In this document: positions 32,568 to 41,564 of the stretch, in pieces
Numbering within the stretch: the first letter of the stretch is position 1
How the letters are laid out: each line of letters starts with the position of its first letter
Origin: Carbonactinospora thermoautotrophica
Lineage (GTDB): Bacteria; Actinomycetota; Actinomycetes; Streptomycetales; Carbonactinosporaceae
NCBI RefSeq assembly: GCF_001543895.1
Contig: NZ_JYIJ01000019.1
Span: 1,116,001-1,180,000 of the forward strand
Direction: 5' to 3'
Length of the DNA: 64,000 nt
Notes under the pieces: model-generated
Told to the model about the DNA's origin: nothing
What the model saw: the letters and a program-made list of their open reading frames with translations, nothing else
Databases searched by the model: none
Made by a program: the position numbers and the translations under genes

Positions 32568-32645
32568 ATGTCGGCTTCCACGTTGCTCATCCGCCGCCGC
32601 TGCGTTGATTTCGCGCGGACGAGCAGCTGCTGCTGTCGCCGCTGA
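32568..32645 (+). CDS. 25-aa Cys-rich leader peptide, plus strand
   Basis: A 25-codon ORF from ATG 32568, beginning MSASTLLIRRRCVDFAR and ending TSSCCCRR. It keeps the R-R-x-V-D-F/L-x-R-x-S-S core of its minus-strand partner and adds a run of three cysteine codons just before the stop. GGGAG lies 11 nt upstream. The SsuA-like gene starts 185 bp downstream, after GC-rich potential hairpins (GCACGC/GCGTGC near 32670). The arrangement fits a cysteine-responsive attenuator or uORF like those described for mycobacterial sulfur genes. Confidence 0.75.
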   Translation: MSASTLLIRRRCVDFARTSSCCCRR

Positions 32646-32829
32646 CGTCTCCGCCCGCCGCCGAGTAAGGGCACGCGTAGGCTTCGGCGTGCCGCACGCT
32701 CGGCACGGCCTGCCGCTCGTTCCTTTTCCGTTCCCCTGTCGACCTGCCCGTCCACCCCGCGGACCCGTTTCGGGTCGATGGGGCAAGACAGTCTTTCGCG
32801 ATTCTTCCGCGACCGCACCGGAGCCCGCT

Positions 32830-33882
32830 GTGCCTCGTCGTGTCCTGTCCGCTGTTTTGCGTTGTGTTCTGTCCGCACGCCTGCCCGCGCGCCCCGCGAA
32901 CCGTGGCTGGCACGGGGCCGTGAGCCTCGCCGCGGCGATCCTGCTGCCCTTGGCCGTGCTCACCGGCTGCGGGTCGAACTCCGCCTCCAGCCAGGCGCAG
33001 GCCAGCGGCTCGGCAGACCTGTCCCAGGTCACCCTGCGGGTCGCCCACCAGAACCGCCAGACCAAGGCGCTGATGGAGGCGGCCGGCGTACTCGACGATG
33101 TCCCCTACCGGATCGAGTGGTCCAACTTCCCGGCCGCCCTCCCGCTGCTGGAGGCGCTGAGGGCGAACGCGGTCGACATCGGCGTGGCGGGCGACGCGCC
33201 CACCCTGAACGCGTTCGGACAGCAGGCACCGATCAAGATCGTGGCCGCGGTCCGGGGCCCGACCGATTCCACCAACATCCTGGTGCCGAAGGACTCGCCC
33301 ATCCGAAGTGTCACCGATCTCAAGGGCAGGACCGTGTCCCCGACCACGAGGGGCAGCATCGGGCACTACCTGCTCCTGCGGGCGCTGGAGCAGGCCGGGT
33401 TGACCCCGTCCGATGTGAAGATCTCGTTCCTGCAGCCGGGCGACGCCACCGCCGCCTTCGCCTCCGGCGAGCTGGACGCCTGGTCTACCTGGGACCCGTA
33501 CGCGGCCGCCGCGGCCGACTCCGGGGCGCGGGTCCTGGTCAGCGGGAAGGGCATCATGAGCGGGCTCAGCTTCCTGGACGCCGCGGACAAGGCGCTCCAG
33601 AATCCGGCCAAGCGGGCCGCGATGAAGGACTTCGTGGCCCGCTTCCACAAAGCGCACCAGTGGGCCAACACCCACGTCGAGGAGAGCGCGCGGGTGTTGG
33701 CCCAGGCGATGGGGTTGCCGCAGCCGGTGACCCAGGCTATGAAGCGCCGCGGTCCGACCGTACCGGTGCCGCTGGACGGCGCGCTGCGCACCGAGCTGCA
33801 ACAGGTGGCGGACAACTACGCGCAGGCCGGGGTCGTCCCGGCCGGTTTGCGGGTGGAGTCCTTCTTCGCCCGGCTCGACTGA
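32830..33882 (+). CDS. aliphatic sulfonate-type ABC substrate-binding lipoprotein (SsuA-like)
   Basis: A 350-aa lipoprotein receptor. GTG 32830 with GGAG upstream gives a long basic signal peptide ending in LAVLTGCGSN, a lipobox. The mature domain is a type 2 binding fold of the SsuA/NrtA class: IEWSNFPAALPLLEALRANA, VDIGVAGDAPTLNAFG, LKGRTVSPTTRGSIGHYLLL, ELDAWSTWDPYAA. It is divergent from the SsuD-like operon. No permease or ATPase gene follows, so the importer subunits must be elsewhere or lost. Confidence 0.9.
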   Translation: MPRRVLSAVLRCVLSARLPARPANRGWHGAVSLAAAILLPLAVLTGCGSNSASSQAQASGSADLSQVTLRVAHQNRQTKALMEAAGVLDDVPYRIEWSNFPAALPLLEALRANAVDIGVAGDAPTLNAFGQQAPIKIVAAVRGPTDSTNILVPKDSPIRSVTDLKGRTVSPTTRGSIGHYLLLRALEQAGLTPSDVKISFLQPGDATAAFASGELDAWSTWDPYAAAAADSGARVLVSGKGIMSGLSFLDAADKALQNPAKRAAMKDFVARFHKAHQWANTHVEESARVLAQAMGLPQPVTQAMKRRGPTVPVPLDGALRTELQQVADNYAQAGVVPAGLRVESFFARLD

Positions 33883-33926
33883 GTCGCCGGAGGCGTCGGC
33901 AGGGGCCGCCAGGTAGGGTCGAGACC

Positions 33927-34772
33927 ATGCCCGTTCCCCAGCCGACCACCCCGGAAGGCGCGGCCGGGCTGGCCGCGCTACTCGCCGACCCCGCGCGGGC
34001 GGTGATCGCACTCGACTTCGACGGCACGCTGGCCCCGATCGTCGAGGACCCGACCCAGGCGCGCGCCCACCCCGGCGCCGTGCCGGCCCTGACCCGGCTG
34101 GCGCCCCGCGTCGACTCGATCGTCGTCATCACCGGCCGGCCGGCGGCGACCGCCGTGGAGTACGGCGGCTTCGCCGGCGTACCCGGCCTGGTCGTGCTCG
34201 GCCACTACGGCCGGGAGCGCTGGGAGGCCGTGACCGGCCAGGTGGTCTCGCCCGATGCGGGGCCGGGCGTGGCCGCGGTCCGGGCGGCGCTGCCCGGCGT
34301 GCTACGCGCGGCCGGGGCGCCCGAGGGCACCTGGATCGAGGACAAGGGCAGCTCGCTGGCCGTGCACACCCGGCGCGCCGCCGACCCGGAAGGCGCGCTC
34401 GCCCTGCTCGCCGAGCCGCTGGCCACGCTGGCGGCCCAGCACGGCCTGGTCGTCGAGCCGGGCCGGATGGTCCTGGAGCTGCGCCCGCCCGGCGTGGACA
34501 AGGGCGCCGCGCTCACCGCGTACGTCCGGGAGCGCAAGGCCGGGTGCGTGCTGTTCGCCGGCGACGACCTGGGGGATCTCGCCGCGTACGCCGCGGTGGA
34601 CGCCCTGCGCGCCGAGGGCGTCCCGGGCCTGAAGGTGTGCAGCGGCTCCGCCGAGGTGCGGGCGCTCGCCGAGCGCGCCGACCTGGTCGTGGACGGACCG
34701 GATGGCGTGGTCGCGTTGCTGGAGGAAATTTCCGCCGAATTGGCCGCGCGAGAACGCGACAGAACGGAATAA
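33927..34772 (+). CDS. otsB: trehalose-6-phosphate phosphatase
   Basis: A 281-aa HAD phosphatase removing phosphate from trehalose-6-P. Motif I is ALDFDGTLAPIVEDP (nucleophile Asp), then VVITGRPAA, VLGHYGRERW, EDKGSSLAVHTR, and motif IV FAGDDLGDLAAY. All catalytic Asp residues are present. ATG 33927 gives the expected length. Its synthase partner otsA is 6.8 kb away on the other strand, separated by a protease and type VII secretion genes, whereas the two are near each other in many relatives. Confidence 0.93.
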   Translation: MPVPQPTTPEGAAGLAALLADPARAVIALDFDGTLAPIVEDPTQARAHPGAVPALTRLAPRVDSIVVITGRPAATAVEYGGFAGVPGLVVLGHYGRERWEAVTGQVVSPDAGPGVAAVRAALPGVLRAAGAPEGTWIEDKGSSLAVHTRRAADPEGALALLAEPLATLAAQHGLVVEPGRMVLELRPPGVDKGAALTAYVRERKAGCVLFAGDDLGDLAAYAAVDALRAEGVPGLKVCSGSAEVRALAERADLVVDGPDGVVALLEEISAELAARERDRTE

Positions 34773-34821
34773 GTCAGCGCAGAACAAGGCAGAACTTCAC
34801 ATCGAATAACCGGGCGAAATA

Positions 34822-34873
34822 GCCGAGCACCGCGGTCGGTGGCTGGTTTTTAGCGGCCGTTGCGGTGCTCGGC
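34822..34873 (+). terminator. 12-bp-stem hairpin between otsB and the subtilase gene
   Basis: GCCGAGCACCGC (34822-34833) pairs perfectly with GCGGTGCTCGGC (34862-34873); the 28-nt loop contains TTTTT. It lies 50 bp after otsB and about 110 bp before the protease start. Likely a terminator for otsB. Confidence 0.65.
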
Positions 34874-34984
34874 CGTATTGTTTCCAAGCCGAGACCGTTC
34901 AGAAATCCAAACTCTGGGACAGCTTCCGCTTCCATTCAGCAAGATCTGCGCGATGTTTCGCAGGATCCGACGGAAGGGAAGCCG

Positions 34985-37900
34985 GTGACTGTCCCCATCC
35001 ACCGGAGGCGCCGCACGATGGCGCTTCTGGTAGCGGCCGGTCTCTCGATCGGCGGTGCGCTCGCGGTCCCCGCCACCGCGGCGAATGAGCGGCCGAACCC
35101 GCTCAACCAGCACACCGCACCCGAGGTGAAGGCCGCGCTGGTGGCGCACCCGCGCGACAAGATCGGCGAACACGACCGCCAGCTGCTGGCCGAGGCTGTC
35201 GCCCGCGGCGAGAAGACCGTCACCGCCATGCTCGCGGTCGACCAGCGGCAGACCAGGCGGGTCGCCGACCAGCTACGCGGCATCGGCGCCAGGGTCGACC
35301 GCGTGGACGAGCGCGTGGGCTACGTCCGCGCCCAGGTGCCCCCCGGCAAGGTCGAACAGGCCGCCGCGGTCGGCGGGGTGGTAGCGCTGGACCTCAAGGA
35401 GTACTTCCGGCCACCGGAGCCGGCGCCAGAACAGCGCGTCGCCGACACGGCCCGGGTTCCCGCGCCGGGGCCCGGCACGCCGGACGCCAACCCGTACCTG
35501 CCGACGCACGAGACCGGGGCGGTGCGGTTCCGCCAGCAGCACCCGTCCTGGGACGGCCGCGGCGTCACGATCGGCATCCTGGACACCGGCGTGGACCTGG
35601 ACCACCCGGCCCTGCAGAAGACCACGACTGGGCAGCGCAAGATCGTCGACTCGGTGACCGCCACCGACCCGATCTACGACGGCGACGCCACCTGGCGAGC
35701 GATGATTACTTCGGTGATCGGGCCGGTGTTCGTCTACCGCGGCCAGATCTGGACCGCGCCCGCCGGCGAGTACAAGATCAACGTGGTCACCGAGAAGAAC
35801 ACCGACTTCCCCGGCTGCGCCCCCACCGACGACATCGTCTGCGGGGACCTCAACCGGGACGGCGACTCCGACGACGTCTTCGGCATCCTGTACCGGCCGG
35901 GCGACCACGCCGTCTGGGTCGACACCGACGGCGACCGCGACTTCACCGACGAGCAGCTCATGCGCCCGTACGGCGTGAGCCGCCAGGTCGGCCACCTCGG
36001 CCAGGACAAGCCCGGCACCGAGGTCCGCGAGACCCTGCCGTTCGTCGTCCAGTACCGCGAGGACGTCGAGCTGCCCCAGGGCGGCGTCGCCGACTTCGTC
36101 AACCTGGGCGTCATCGCCGGGGCGCACGGCACCCACGTGGCCGGCATCACCGCCGCGCACCGGATGTTCGGCGGCCGGATGAACGGCGCCGCGCCGGGTG
36201 CCCAGATCGTGTCGGTGCGCGGCTGCCTGTTCGGCCCCGGCTGCTCCAGCGTCGCCCTGGTCGAGGGCATGATCTGGCTCGTCGCCGACCGCCACGTCGA
36301 CGTCGTCAACCTGTCGATCGGCGGCCTGCCCGCGCTCAACGACGCCAACAACGCCCGCGCCGAGCTGTACAACCGGCTCATCCGCCAGTACGGCGTGCAG
36401 CTTTTCATCTCCGCCGGCAACTCCGGCGCGGGCCTGAACACCGTCGGCGACCCCTCGGTCGCCGACGACGTGGTGAGCGTCGGCGCGGCCATCTCCAAGG
36501 CGACCTGGAAGGCCAACTACGGCGCGGAGGTCGCGTACCGGATGGGCGTGTTCAACTTCTCCTCACGCGGCCCACGCGAGGACGGCGGCTTCAAGCCCGA
36601 CATCGTCGCGCCCGGCTCGGCCATCTCCTCGATCCCGGTGCAGACCGTCGGCCAGCCGGTGCCCGAGGCCGGGTACTCCCTGCCCGTCGGGTACGGCATG
36701 TTCAACGGCACCTCGATGGCCGCCCCGCAGGCGACCGGCGCCGCGGCGCTGCTGCTGTCCGCCGCCCGGCAGACCGGCGCCCAGGCCACCCCGGCCCAGC
36801 TCCGGCAGGCCGTCTTCTCCGCCGCCAAACCGATCGCGGGCATCCCGGTCCACGTGCAGGGGTACGGCATGTTCGACGTGCCGGGCGCGTGGAACCTGCT
36901 CAAGCGGGACCTGACCCCGGACGCGTTCACGGTCAGCGCCCCGGTCTGCACCCCGCTCTCGGACAAGCTGGCCACCCCGCACCAGGGCGCCGGCGTGTAC
37001 AACCGGTGCGCCGCGGGCGGCCACGAGCCGGGTGAGGCGAAGGACTACCTGGTCACCGTCACCCGCGCCTCCGGCGACCCGCGGCCGAAGGCGTACCGGT
37101 TGTCGCTGCAGGGCAACGACGGCACGTTCCGCACGTACGCCTCCACGGTGACGCTGCCGCGCGGCGTGCCGGTCAAGATCCGGCTGACCGCCGCCCCGAC
37201 CGTGGGCGCGCACAGCGCGATCCTGCGGTTGGACGACCCGGCCACGCCCGGCCTCGACCTGGGCGTGCTCAACACGGTCGTGGCCGCGCCCACCCTGGAC
37301 GAGCCGAGGTACACCTGGCAGGCGACCGGCTCGGTGAACCGCAACGAGTACCGCTCCTACTTCGTGAGCGTGCCGGCCGATACCAGGGTGCTCCAGGTCA
37401 ACCTGGCCGACGTGGCCGACGGCAGCCAGACCCGCTGGATCGCGTACAACCCGTGGGGGCTGCCGGTCGAATCCACCTCCAGCCTGGTGTGTTACACCAA
37501 CCTCGGAGGCGGCAACGGCTGCGACCCGGCCTCGCGGTTCTACGCCCACCCGATCCCAGGCGTGTGGGAGTTCGTCGTCGAGTCGCGGCGCACCTCGCCG
37601 CTGCTGGAGAACCCGTTCCGGCTCACCACCCAGGCCCAGGGCATCACGGTCACCCCGGACCCGGTCACGTTCGAGTCGCTGCCGAAGGGCCAGGCGACGG
37701 GGTTCGAGGTCACGGCCCGCAACGACTTCGGCCCGGTCACGGTCACCCCGCAGGGCGGCGCGCTCGGCAGCCTGCTCGCCACCACGCGGACCATCACGAA
37801 GGGCGAGACCCACCTGTACACGGTCCAGGTGCCCGAGGGCGCGACCCGGTTCGAGGTCGCGATCGGCAACCCGGGCGACCCGGCCGCCGACCTGGACCTG

Positions 37901-38260
37901 ACCGTGCGCAAGGACGGCGTGGTCGTCGGCCGGTCCGCCGACGGCGACTCCGACGAGGTCGTCACGCTGGACGAGCCGGAGCCCGGCACGTACGAGGTCG
38001 AGGTGTACGGGTACGAGACCAAGCCCGGGGGCACCTCGTACGACTACCGCGAGGTGGTCTTCGCCCCGAGGTACGGGACGGTCACCGCGCCCGGGGACGC
38101 GATCTCGCTCGCGAACGGCCAGACGGTCACCGTGACGGGCAGCGTCACCATCCAGCAGGCCCCGCCCGGCGGCCACCAGCTGTACGGCGAGGTTCCGCTG
38201 GTCTCCCCGGCCGGCGCCGCCGTCGGCACGGCCACCGTGGTGATCGAGTCGGTGAGCTGA
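34985..38260 (+). CDS. large secreted S8 (subtilisin-family) protease
   Basis: A 1091-aa exported protease. GTG 34985 with GGAAGGGAAG upstream gives the signal peptide RRRRTMALLVAAGLSIGGAL ending AVPATAA. The catalytic Asp is in TIGILDTGVDLDHP, His in GAHGTHVAGITAAH, Ser in FNGTSMAAPQATGAAAL. Between Asp and His is an insertion of about 150 residues with DLNRDGDSDD and DTDGDRDFTDE, calcium-binding-like loops. After residue about 650 come several beta-sandwich domains (PPC or Fn3-like). It lies just upstream of the WXG100/mycosin genes but is not a mycosin. Confidence 0.92.
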   Translation: MTVPIHRRRRTMALLVAAGLSIGGALAVPATAANERPNPLNQHTAPEVKAALVAHPRDKIGEHDRQLLAEAVARGEKTVTAMLAVDQRQTRRVADQLRGIGARVDRVDERVGYVRAQVPPGKVEQAAAVGGVVALDLKEYFRPPEPAPEQRVADTARVPAPGPGTPDANPYLPTHETGAVRFRQQHPSWDGRGVTIGILDTGVDLDHPALQKTTTGQRKIVDSVTATDPIYDGDATWRAMITSVIGPVFVYRGQIWTAPAGEYKINVVTEKNTDFPGCAPTDDIVCGDLNRDGDSDDVFGILYRPGDHAVWVDTDGDRDFTDEQLMRPYGVSRQVGHLGQDKPGTEVRETLPFVVQYREDVELPQGGVADFVNLGVIAGAHGTHVAGITAAHRMFGGRMNGAAPGAQIVSVRGCLFGPGCSSVALVEGMIWLVADRHVDVVNLSIGGLPALNDANNARAELYNRLIRQYGVQLFISAGNSGAGLNTVGDPSVADDVVSVGAAISKATWKANYGAEVAYRMGVFNFSSRGPREDGGFKPDIVAPGSAISSIPVQTVGQPVPEAGYSLPVGYGMFNGTSMAAPQATGAAALLLSAARQTGAQATPAQLRQAVFSAAKPIAGIPVHVQGYGMFDVPGAWNLLKRDLTPDAFTVSAPVCTPLSDKLATPHQGAGVYNRCAAGGHEPGEAKDYLVTVTRASGDPRPKAYRLSLQGNDGTFRTYASTVTLPRGVPVKIRLTAAPTVGAHSAILRLDDPATPGLDLGVLNTVVAAPTLDEPRYTWQATGSVNRNEYRSYFVSVPADTRVLQVNLADVADGSQTRWIAYNPWGLPVESTSSLVCYTNLGGGNGCDPASRFYAHPIPGVWEFVVESRRTSPLLENPFRLTTQAQGITVTPDPVTFESLPKGQATGFEVTARNDFGPVTVTPQGGALGSLLATTRTITKGETHLYTVQVPEGATRFEVAIGNPGDPAADLDLTVRKDGVVVGRSADGDSDEVVTLDEPEPGTYEVEVYGYETKPGGTSYDYREVVFAPRYGTVTAPGDAISLANGQTVTVTGSVTIQQAPPGGHQLYGEVPLVSPAGAAVGTATVVIESVS

Positions 38261-38264
38261 CGCA

Positions 38265-38293
38265 GTGCGTGTCGTCACGCGCACACTCGACGT
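38265..38293. repeat. degenerate copy of a GTGCGTGTCGTCAC palindromic repeat
   Basis: Right after the subtilase stop the sequence AGTGCGTGTCGTCAC is followed by GCGCACACTCGACG. This is the outer part of the 48-50 bp palindromes at 52992 and 57550 with the central part missing. It supports a dispersed repeat family placed at gene ends. Confidence 0.55.
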
Positions 38294-38535
38294 TCGGGGC
38301 CAGGTGCTGCCGAGTGCGCAGGTCTTGTCGTGTTCGCGGCGGGCGCAGCCCCTGGGTGAGGGCGGCGACCAGGGGCTGGCCGCGGCTGTGCTCGGCGGGT
38401 CGCACGGGAGATGACGACGCCGGCAGATTTGATCTTCCGGTGGCCGCCGTCAGGACGGAGATGTTCTTGCCGGTCAACGGCCGGCTCCGTACGCTGAGAC
38501 CGCCTGATCAGACGAATTTCGGGGGACGGGATTCG

Positions 38536-38862
38536 ATGGTTTCGGGGTTTCACGCCGAGCTGGACGTGTTGGAGTCGTTCGCTTCCAAGCTGCAGGGCTT
38601 GATCAACCAGTTCGAGCAGGACACCAGACCCGCCCGGCAGGACGACTGCCGGTCGGTCTACCACACGCGGCAGCTCGGGGAGTTCAGCGGTTCGCAGGTG
38701 CTGTTCAGTCAGTACCACGCGTACCAGGCCGGCGTGCGCGCCCTGCTCGCGGAAGTGCAGCAGGAGATCACCAAGGTGCGCGAGAACATCGACCGGGTGC
38801 GGGCCTCCTATGAGGAGTCCGACCGGTCCAACGCGGCGTCGTTCCAGGGGGGTGCGTGGTGA
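38536..38862 (+). CDS. WXG100-like protein of a type VII secretion satellite
   Basis: A 108-aa helical protein (FHAELDVLESFASKLQGLIN at the start, LLAEVQQEITKVRENIDRV near the end). The turn lacks a clear W-x-G but the length and two-helix pattern fit ESX partner proteins. ATG 38536 follows GGGGGACGG. Its stop overlaps the start of the next gene, so the two products are made together and probably dimerise. Confidence 0.72.
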   Translation: MVSGFHAELDVLESFASKLQGLINQFEQDTRPARQDDCRSVYHTRQLGEFSGSQVLFSQYHAYQAGVRALLAEVQQEITKVRENIDRVRASYEESDRSNAASFQGGAW

Positions 38863-40085
38863 GCGACTACCAGCAGATGAGCCATGAGCAGCTGTACGAC
38901 ATGCTCATGGCCACCGACCCGGGGGCGGTGCGGGCCACGGCCGACCTGTGGCGGGGCCAGGCGGAGAAGCTGCAGGACTTCGCCGCGAAGCTGATGCGGG
39001 ACGCCAACGGGCTGCGCCACTCCTGGCAGGGGGAGGCCGCGGAGGGGTTCTTCGCCGCGGTGGAGCGGATCAACCAGAAGGTGCTCAAGCTGGCGCAGGA
39101 CGCCGCCACCGGCTCGGCGGCGATGACAGGGGCGGCGGAGGCGTTGGAGACCGCCCGGTCGCGGATGCAGGCGCTGGGCAAGCCAAGCGCGCTGGAGAAG
39201 CTGGCCGCGAAGTACGCCCAGGAGGCGGGCCTGGCGCTGACCTCGATAAGTCCCGTCAACGCGATCGCCGGGACGGTGGTCGAGAAGATGGTGCAGGCGC
39301 ACCTGCAGGCCGAACACGCCGAGGCGGTCGGGATCGTGGCCCAGCTGGACGCGGCGTACCGGGACGCCGCGCGGAAGCTGGATGTCGAGAAACGTGACGT
39401 CTACGAACCGGGTGAGCCGTCGTCCTCGACGCATCGGACCACTCCTGGTAGCCGCACGGGGGTCGGGAGGCTGGGTGCCGCGGGCTACGGTGATGGGTCC
39501 GGGGACTACGCCGGGCAGACCGCCGGATACGGGCGGGTCGGTGGCGCCGGCTCGGGTTACGGCGCGGCCGGTTGGCGGCCGGGTGGCTCCGGCGATCCCG
39601 GCTCCGGTTGGGGTGCCTCGGGTGGCGGCTTGGACTCGGGGCTGGCGGGCTTCGACCCGCCGGGCGCGGGCTCGGGGGTGCTGGACCGGCCGGGGACCGG
39701 GGTCGGTGGTGGCCCGTTGCCCGGGGCTGGGGGCTCTGGGTCCGGCGTCGGTGGTGTCGTCGGCGGGGTGCCGGTTGGCGGGTTCGGCGGCGCGGGTGGT
39801 CTCGGCGGGCGCGCTGGCGGTGTCGACGGCCGGGCCGGTGCCGGTGGTGTGCGTCCTGGGAATGGTGGGGTGGTCCCCGGCGGTGGCGCGGTGGGCCGGT
39901 CCGGCGCGGCCGGGGCCGGTCGTCCCGGCGGGGGTGGCGCCGGGGGTATGGGTCCCATGATGGGCCACGGAGGTGCTCCGGGCAACGAGCAGGAGCGCGA
40001 GCGCGGCAAGCGCCCGGCGTGGCTGGTGGAGGACGAGGACGTGTGGGCGGTCAAGAAGCCGGTCGTCCCGCCGGTGATCGAATGA
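38859..40085 (+). CDS. WXG100-domain protein with long Gly-rich C-terminus
   Basis: A 408-aa protein starting at GTG 38859 within the preceding stop. Residues 1-170 are helical with the WXG turn in LRHSWQGEAAEGFFAAVERI. Residues about 190-370 are almost entirely Gly, Ala, Ser, Pro and Arg; the tail AWLVEDEDVWAVKKPVVPPV is conserved in actinomycete proteins of this kind. The layout recalls PPE-like or EspB-like type VII substrates. Low complexity inflates long open frames on the opposite strand here. Confidence 0.75.
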   Translation: MSDYQQMSHEQLYDMLMATDPGAVRATADLWRGQAEKLQDFAAKLMRDANGLRHSWQGEAAEGFFAAVERINQKVLKLAQDAATGSAAMTGAAEALETARSRMQALGKPSALEKLAAKYAQEAGLALTSISPVNAIAGTVVEKMVQAHLQAEHAEAVGIVAQLDAAYRDAARKLDVEKRDVYEPGEPSSSTHRTTPGSRTGVGRLGAAGYGDGSGDYAGQTAGYGRVGGAGSGYGAAGWRPGGSGDPGSGWGASGGGLDSGLAGFDPPGAGSGVLDRPGTGVGGGPLPGAGGSGSGVGGVVGGVPVGGFGGAGGLGGRAGGVDGRAGAGGVRPGNGGVVPGGGAVGRSGAAGAGRPGGGGAGGMGPMMGHGGAPGNEQERERGKRPAWLVEDEDVWAVKKPVVPPVIE

Positions 40086-40196
40086 CCGGATTCCGGCCTG
40101 GTACTCGTGAGCGGCTCTGCGGGTAGTCTCCTGCGGGGCTGGCCCATCCGGCGCGGGTCGGGGCCGCATCGAGGATGTTGGAGGGGAGACCACGCC

Positions 40197-41477
40197 ATGC
40201 GTCACCGGTCGCACCGCACGCTGCGCGCCGGTCTGGCCGCCCTCGCGACCGGGGCGGCCCTGCTCGCGCTCGCCCCGCCCGCGCACGCCGTCGACCCATC
40301 CCAATGGGCACTCAAGCGTCTGAAAGCCGAGCAGGCCTGGCAGCACTCCCGGGGCGAGGGCGTCATCGTCGCCGTCCTCGACAGCGGGGTCGACGCCACT
40401 GCTCCTGGGTTGGAGGGCAAGGTCCTGCCCGGCGCGGACTTCATCGACGGGGGCGACGGGCGTGAGGATCCGGACCTCGACCGGCATGGCACCCGGATGG
40501 CCGGGTTCATCGCAGGGTCCCCGACGTCCGGGCCGGGGGTGTGGGGTGTCGCGCCGAAGGCGAAGATCCTGCCGGTCCGCGTCATGGGGAACACCGGATT
40601 TGAGACCCAGGCGTTCATCAAGGGTGTCCGCTTCGCGATCGAGCGTGGCGCCAAGGTCATCAACATCTCGCTGGGTGGGTCAGTGGGCGGGGACGACCTC
40701 ACCGCGGCGGTCGCGGAGGCGATCCGGCACGACGTCGTGGTGGTCGCCGCCGCCGGCAACAGCGGCAATACCGACAACCAGGTGGAGTACCCGGCCGGGA
40801 TCCTCGGGGTGGTCGCGGTGTCGGCCACCGACCGGAACGACCGGCCCTGGCCCAGGTCGCAGCACGGCCCGCAGGTGGTGCTCGCCGCCCCTGGGGTGAG
40901 GACTGTGTACGTCGATGGCAAGGGTTGGACCAGCGGCACCAGTGACTCCGCCGCGTACGTGTCGGGGGTGGCGGCGCTGGTGCGGGCGAAGTACCCGCAG
41001 CTGACCGCTGGGCAGGTGATCGAGCGGCTGGTCAAGACCGCCGACGACCGGGGTGTCCCGGGGCGGGACGAGTACTACGGGTACGGCATCGTCAACCCGG
41101 TCAGGGCGCTCACCGCGAACATCCCGCCCGGTCCGGCCGAGGGCCCCCTCCCGCAACCGGGCGTGCCCACCCCGACCCCCGTGGCGGGGTCGGGCGGCTC
41201 GGAGGATTCCAGCCTCGGCCTGCTGGTCGCGGCACTGGGCGGCCTGGTCGTGGTCGGCCTGGTCGCCGGAGTGGTGGTTGTCCTGGCCCGGCGCGGCAAG
41301 ACCCCGCCCCCTGGCCCGGGCGGGTACGGCCCACCCGGCCCGTTCCCCGCACCCCCGGCGCGGGCCGGCTGGACCGGCCAGCCGCCCCCGCCCGGCCCGC
41401 CGGGCCCCTGGCCGCCCCAGGGCACCCCGCAGGCCCCGCCGCCTCCCGGCCCCTGGCAGCACCCCCCGCAGCGCTGA
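40197..41477 (+). CDS. type VII secretion mycosin protease (MycP-like)
   Basis: A 426-aa membrane-anchored subtilase. The signal peptide ends in LAPPAHAV. Catalytic Asp is in VIVAVLDSGVDATA, His in DLDRHGTRMAGFIAG, Ser in SGTSDSAAYVSGVAAL. A C-terminal helix (LLVAALGGLVVVGLVAGVVV) near residue 350 is followed by a Pro/Gly-rich cytosolic tail. Mycosins stabilise the ESX core complex and cleave substrates. ATG 40197 follows GGAGGGGAG. It closes a small cluster with two WXG100 genes; no EccB/C/D/E gene is in the window. Confidence 0.9.
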   Translation: MRHRSHRTLRAGLAALATGAALLALAPPAHAVDPSQWALKRLKAEQAWQHSRGEGVIVAVLDSGVDATAPGLEGKVLPGADFIDGGDGREDPDLDRHGTRMAGFIAGSPTSGPGVWGVAPKAKILPVRVMGNTGFETQAFIKGVRFAIERGAKVINISLGGSVGGDDLTAAVAEAIRHDVVVVAAAGNSGNTDNQVEYPAGILGVVAVSATDRNDRPWPRSQHGPQVVLAAPGVRTVYVDGKGWTSGTSDSAAYVSGVAALVRAKYPQLTAGQVIERLVKTADDRGVPGRDEYYGYGIVNPVRALTANIPPGPAEGPLPQPGVPTPTPVAGSGGSEDSSLGLLVAALGGLVVVGLVAGVVVVLARRGKTPPPGPGGYGPPGPFPAPPARAGWTGQPPPPGPPGPWPPQGTPQAPPPPGPWQHPPQR

Positions 41478-41503
41478 ACCCCCGCCAGCCGCAACCCTCT
41501 TGG

Positions 41504-41552
41504 TCCCCTGGTGGCCCGGTGACAACCTTGTCATCAGAAGGCCACCAGGGGA
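41504..41552. terminator. bidirectional terminator between mycosin and otsA
   Basis: TCCCCTGGTGGCC (41504-41516) pairs with GGCCACCAGGGGA (41540-41552), and an inner TGACAA/TTGTCA pair extends the hairpin. It separates two convergent genes ending at 41477 and 41565. Confidence 0.8.
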
Positions 41553-41564
41553 TCAGGGGCTTGC

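Noticed and set aside
39420-40085. Separate Pro-rich genes on the minus strand opposite the WXG100 protein tail.
   Set aside because: They are mirror translations of the Gly-rich low-complexity tail, with no starts supported by ribosome sites.
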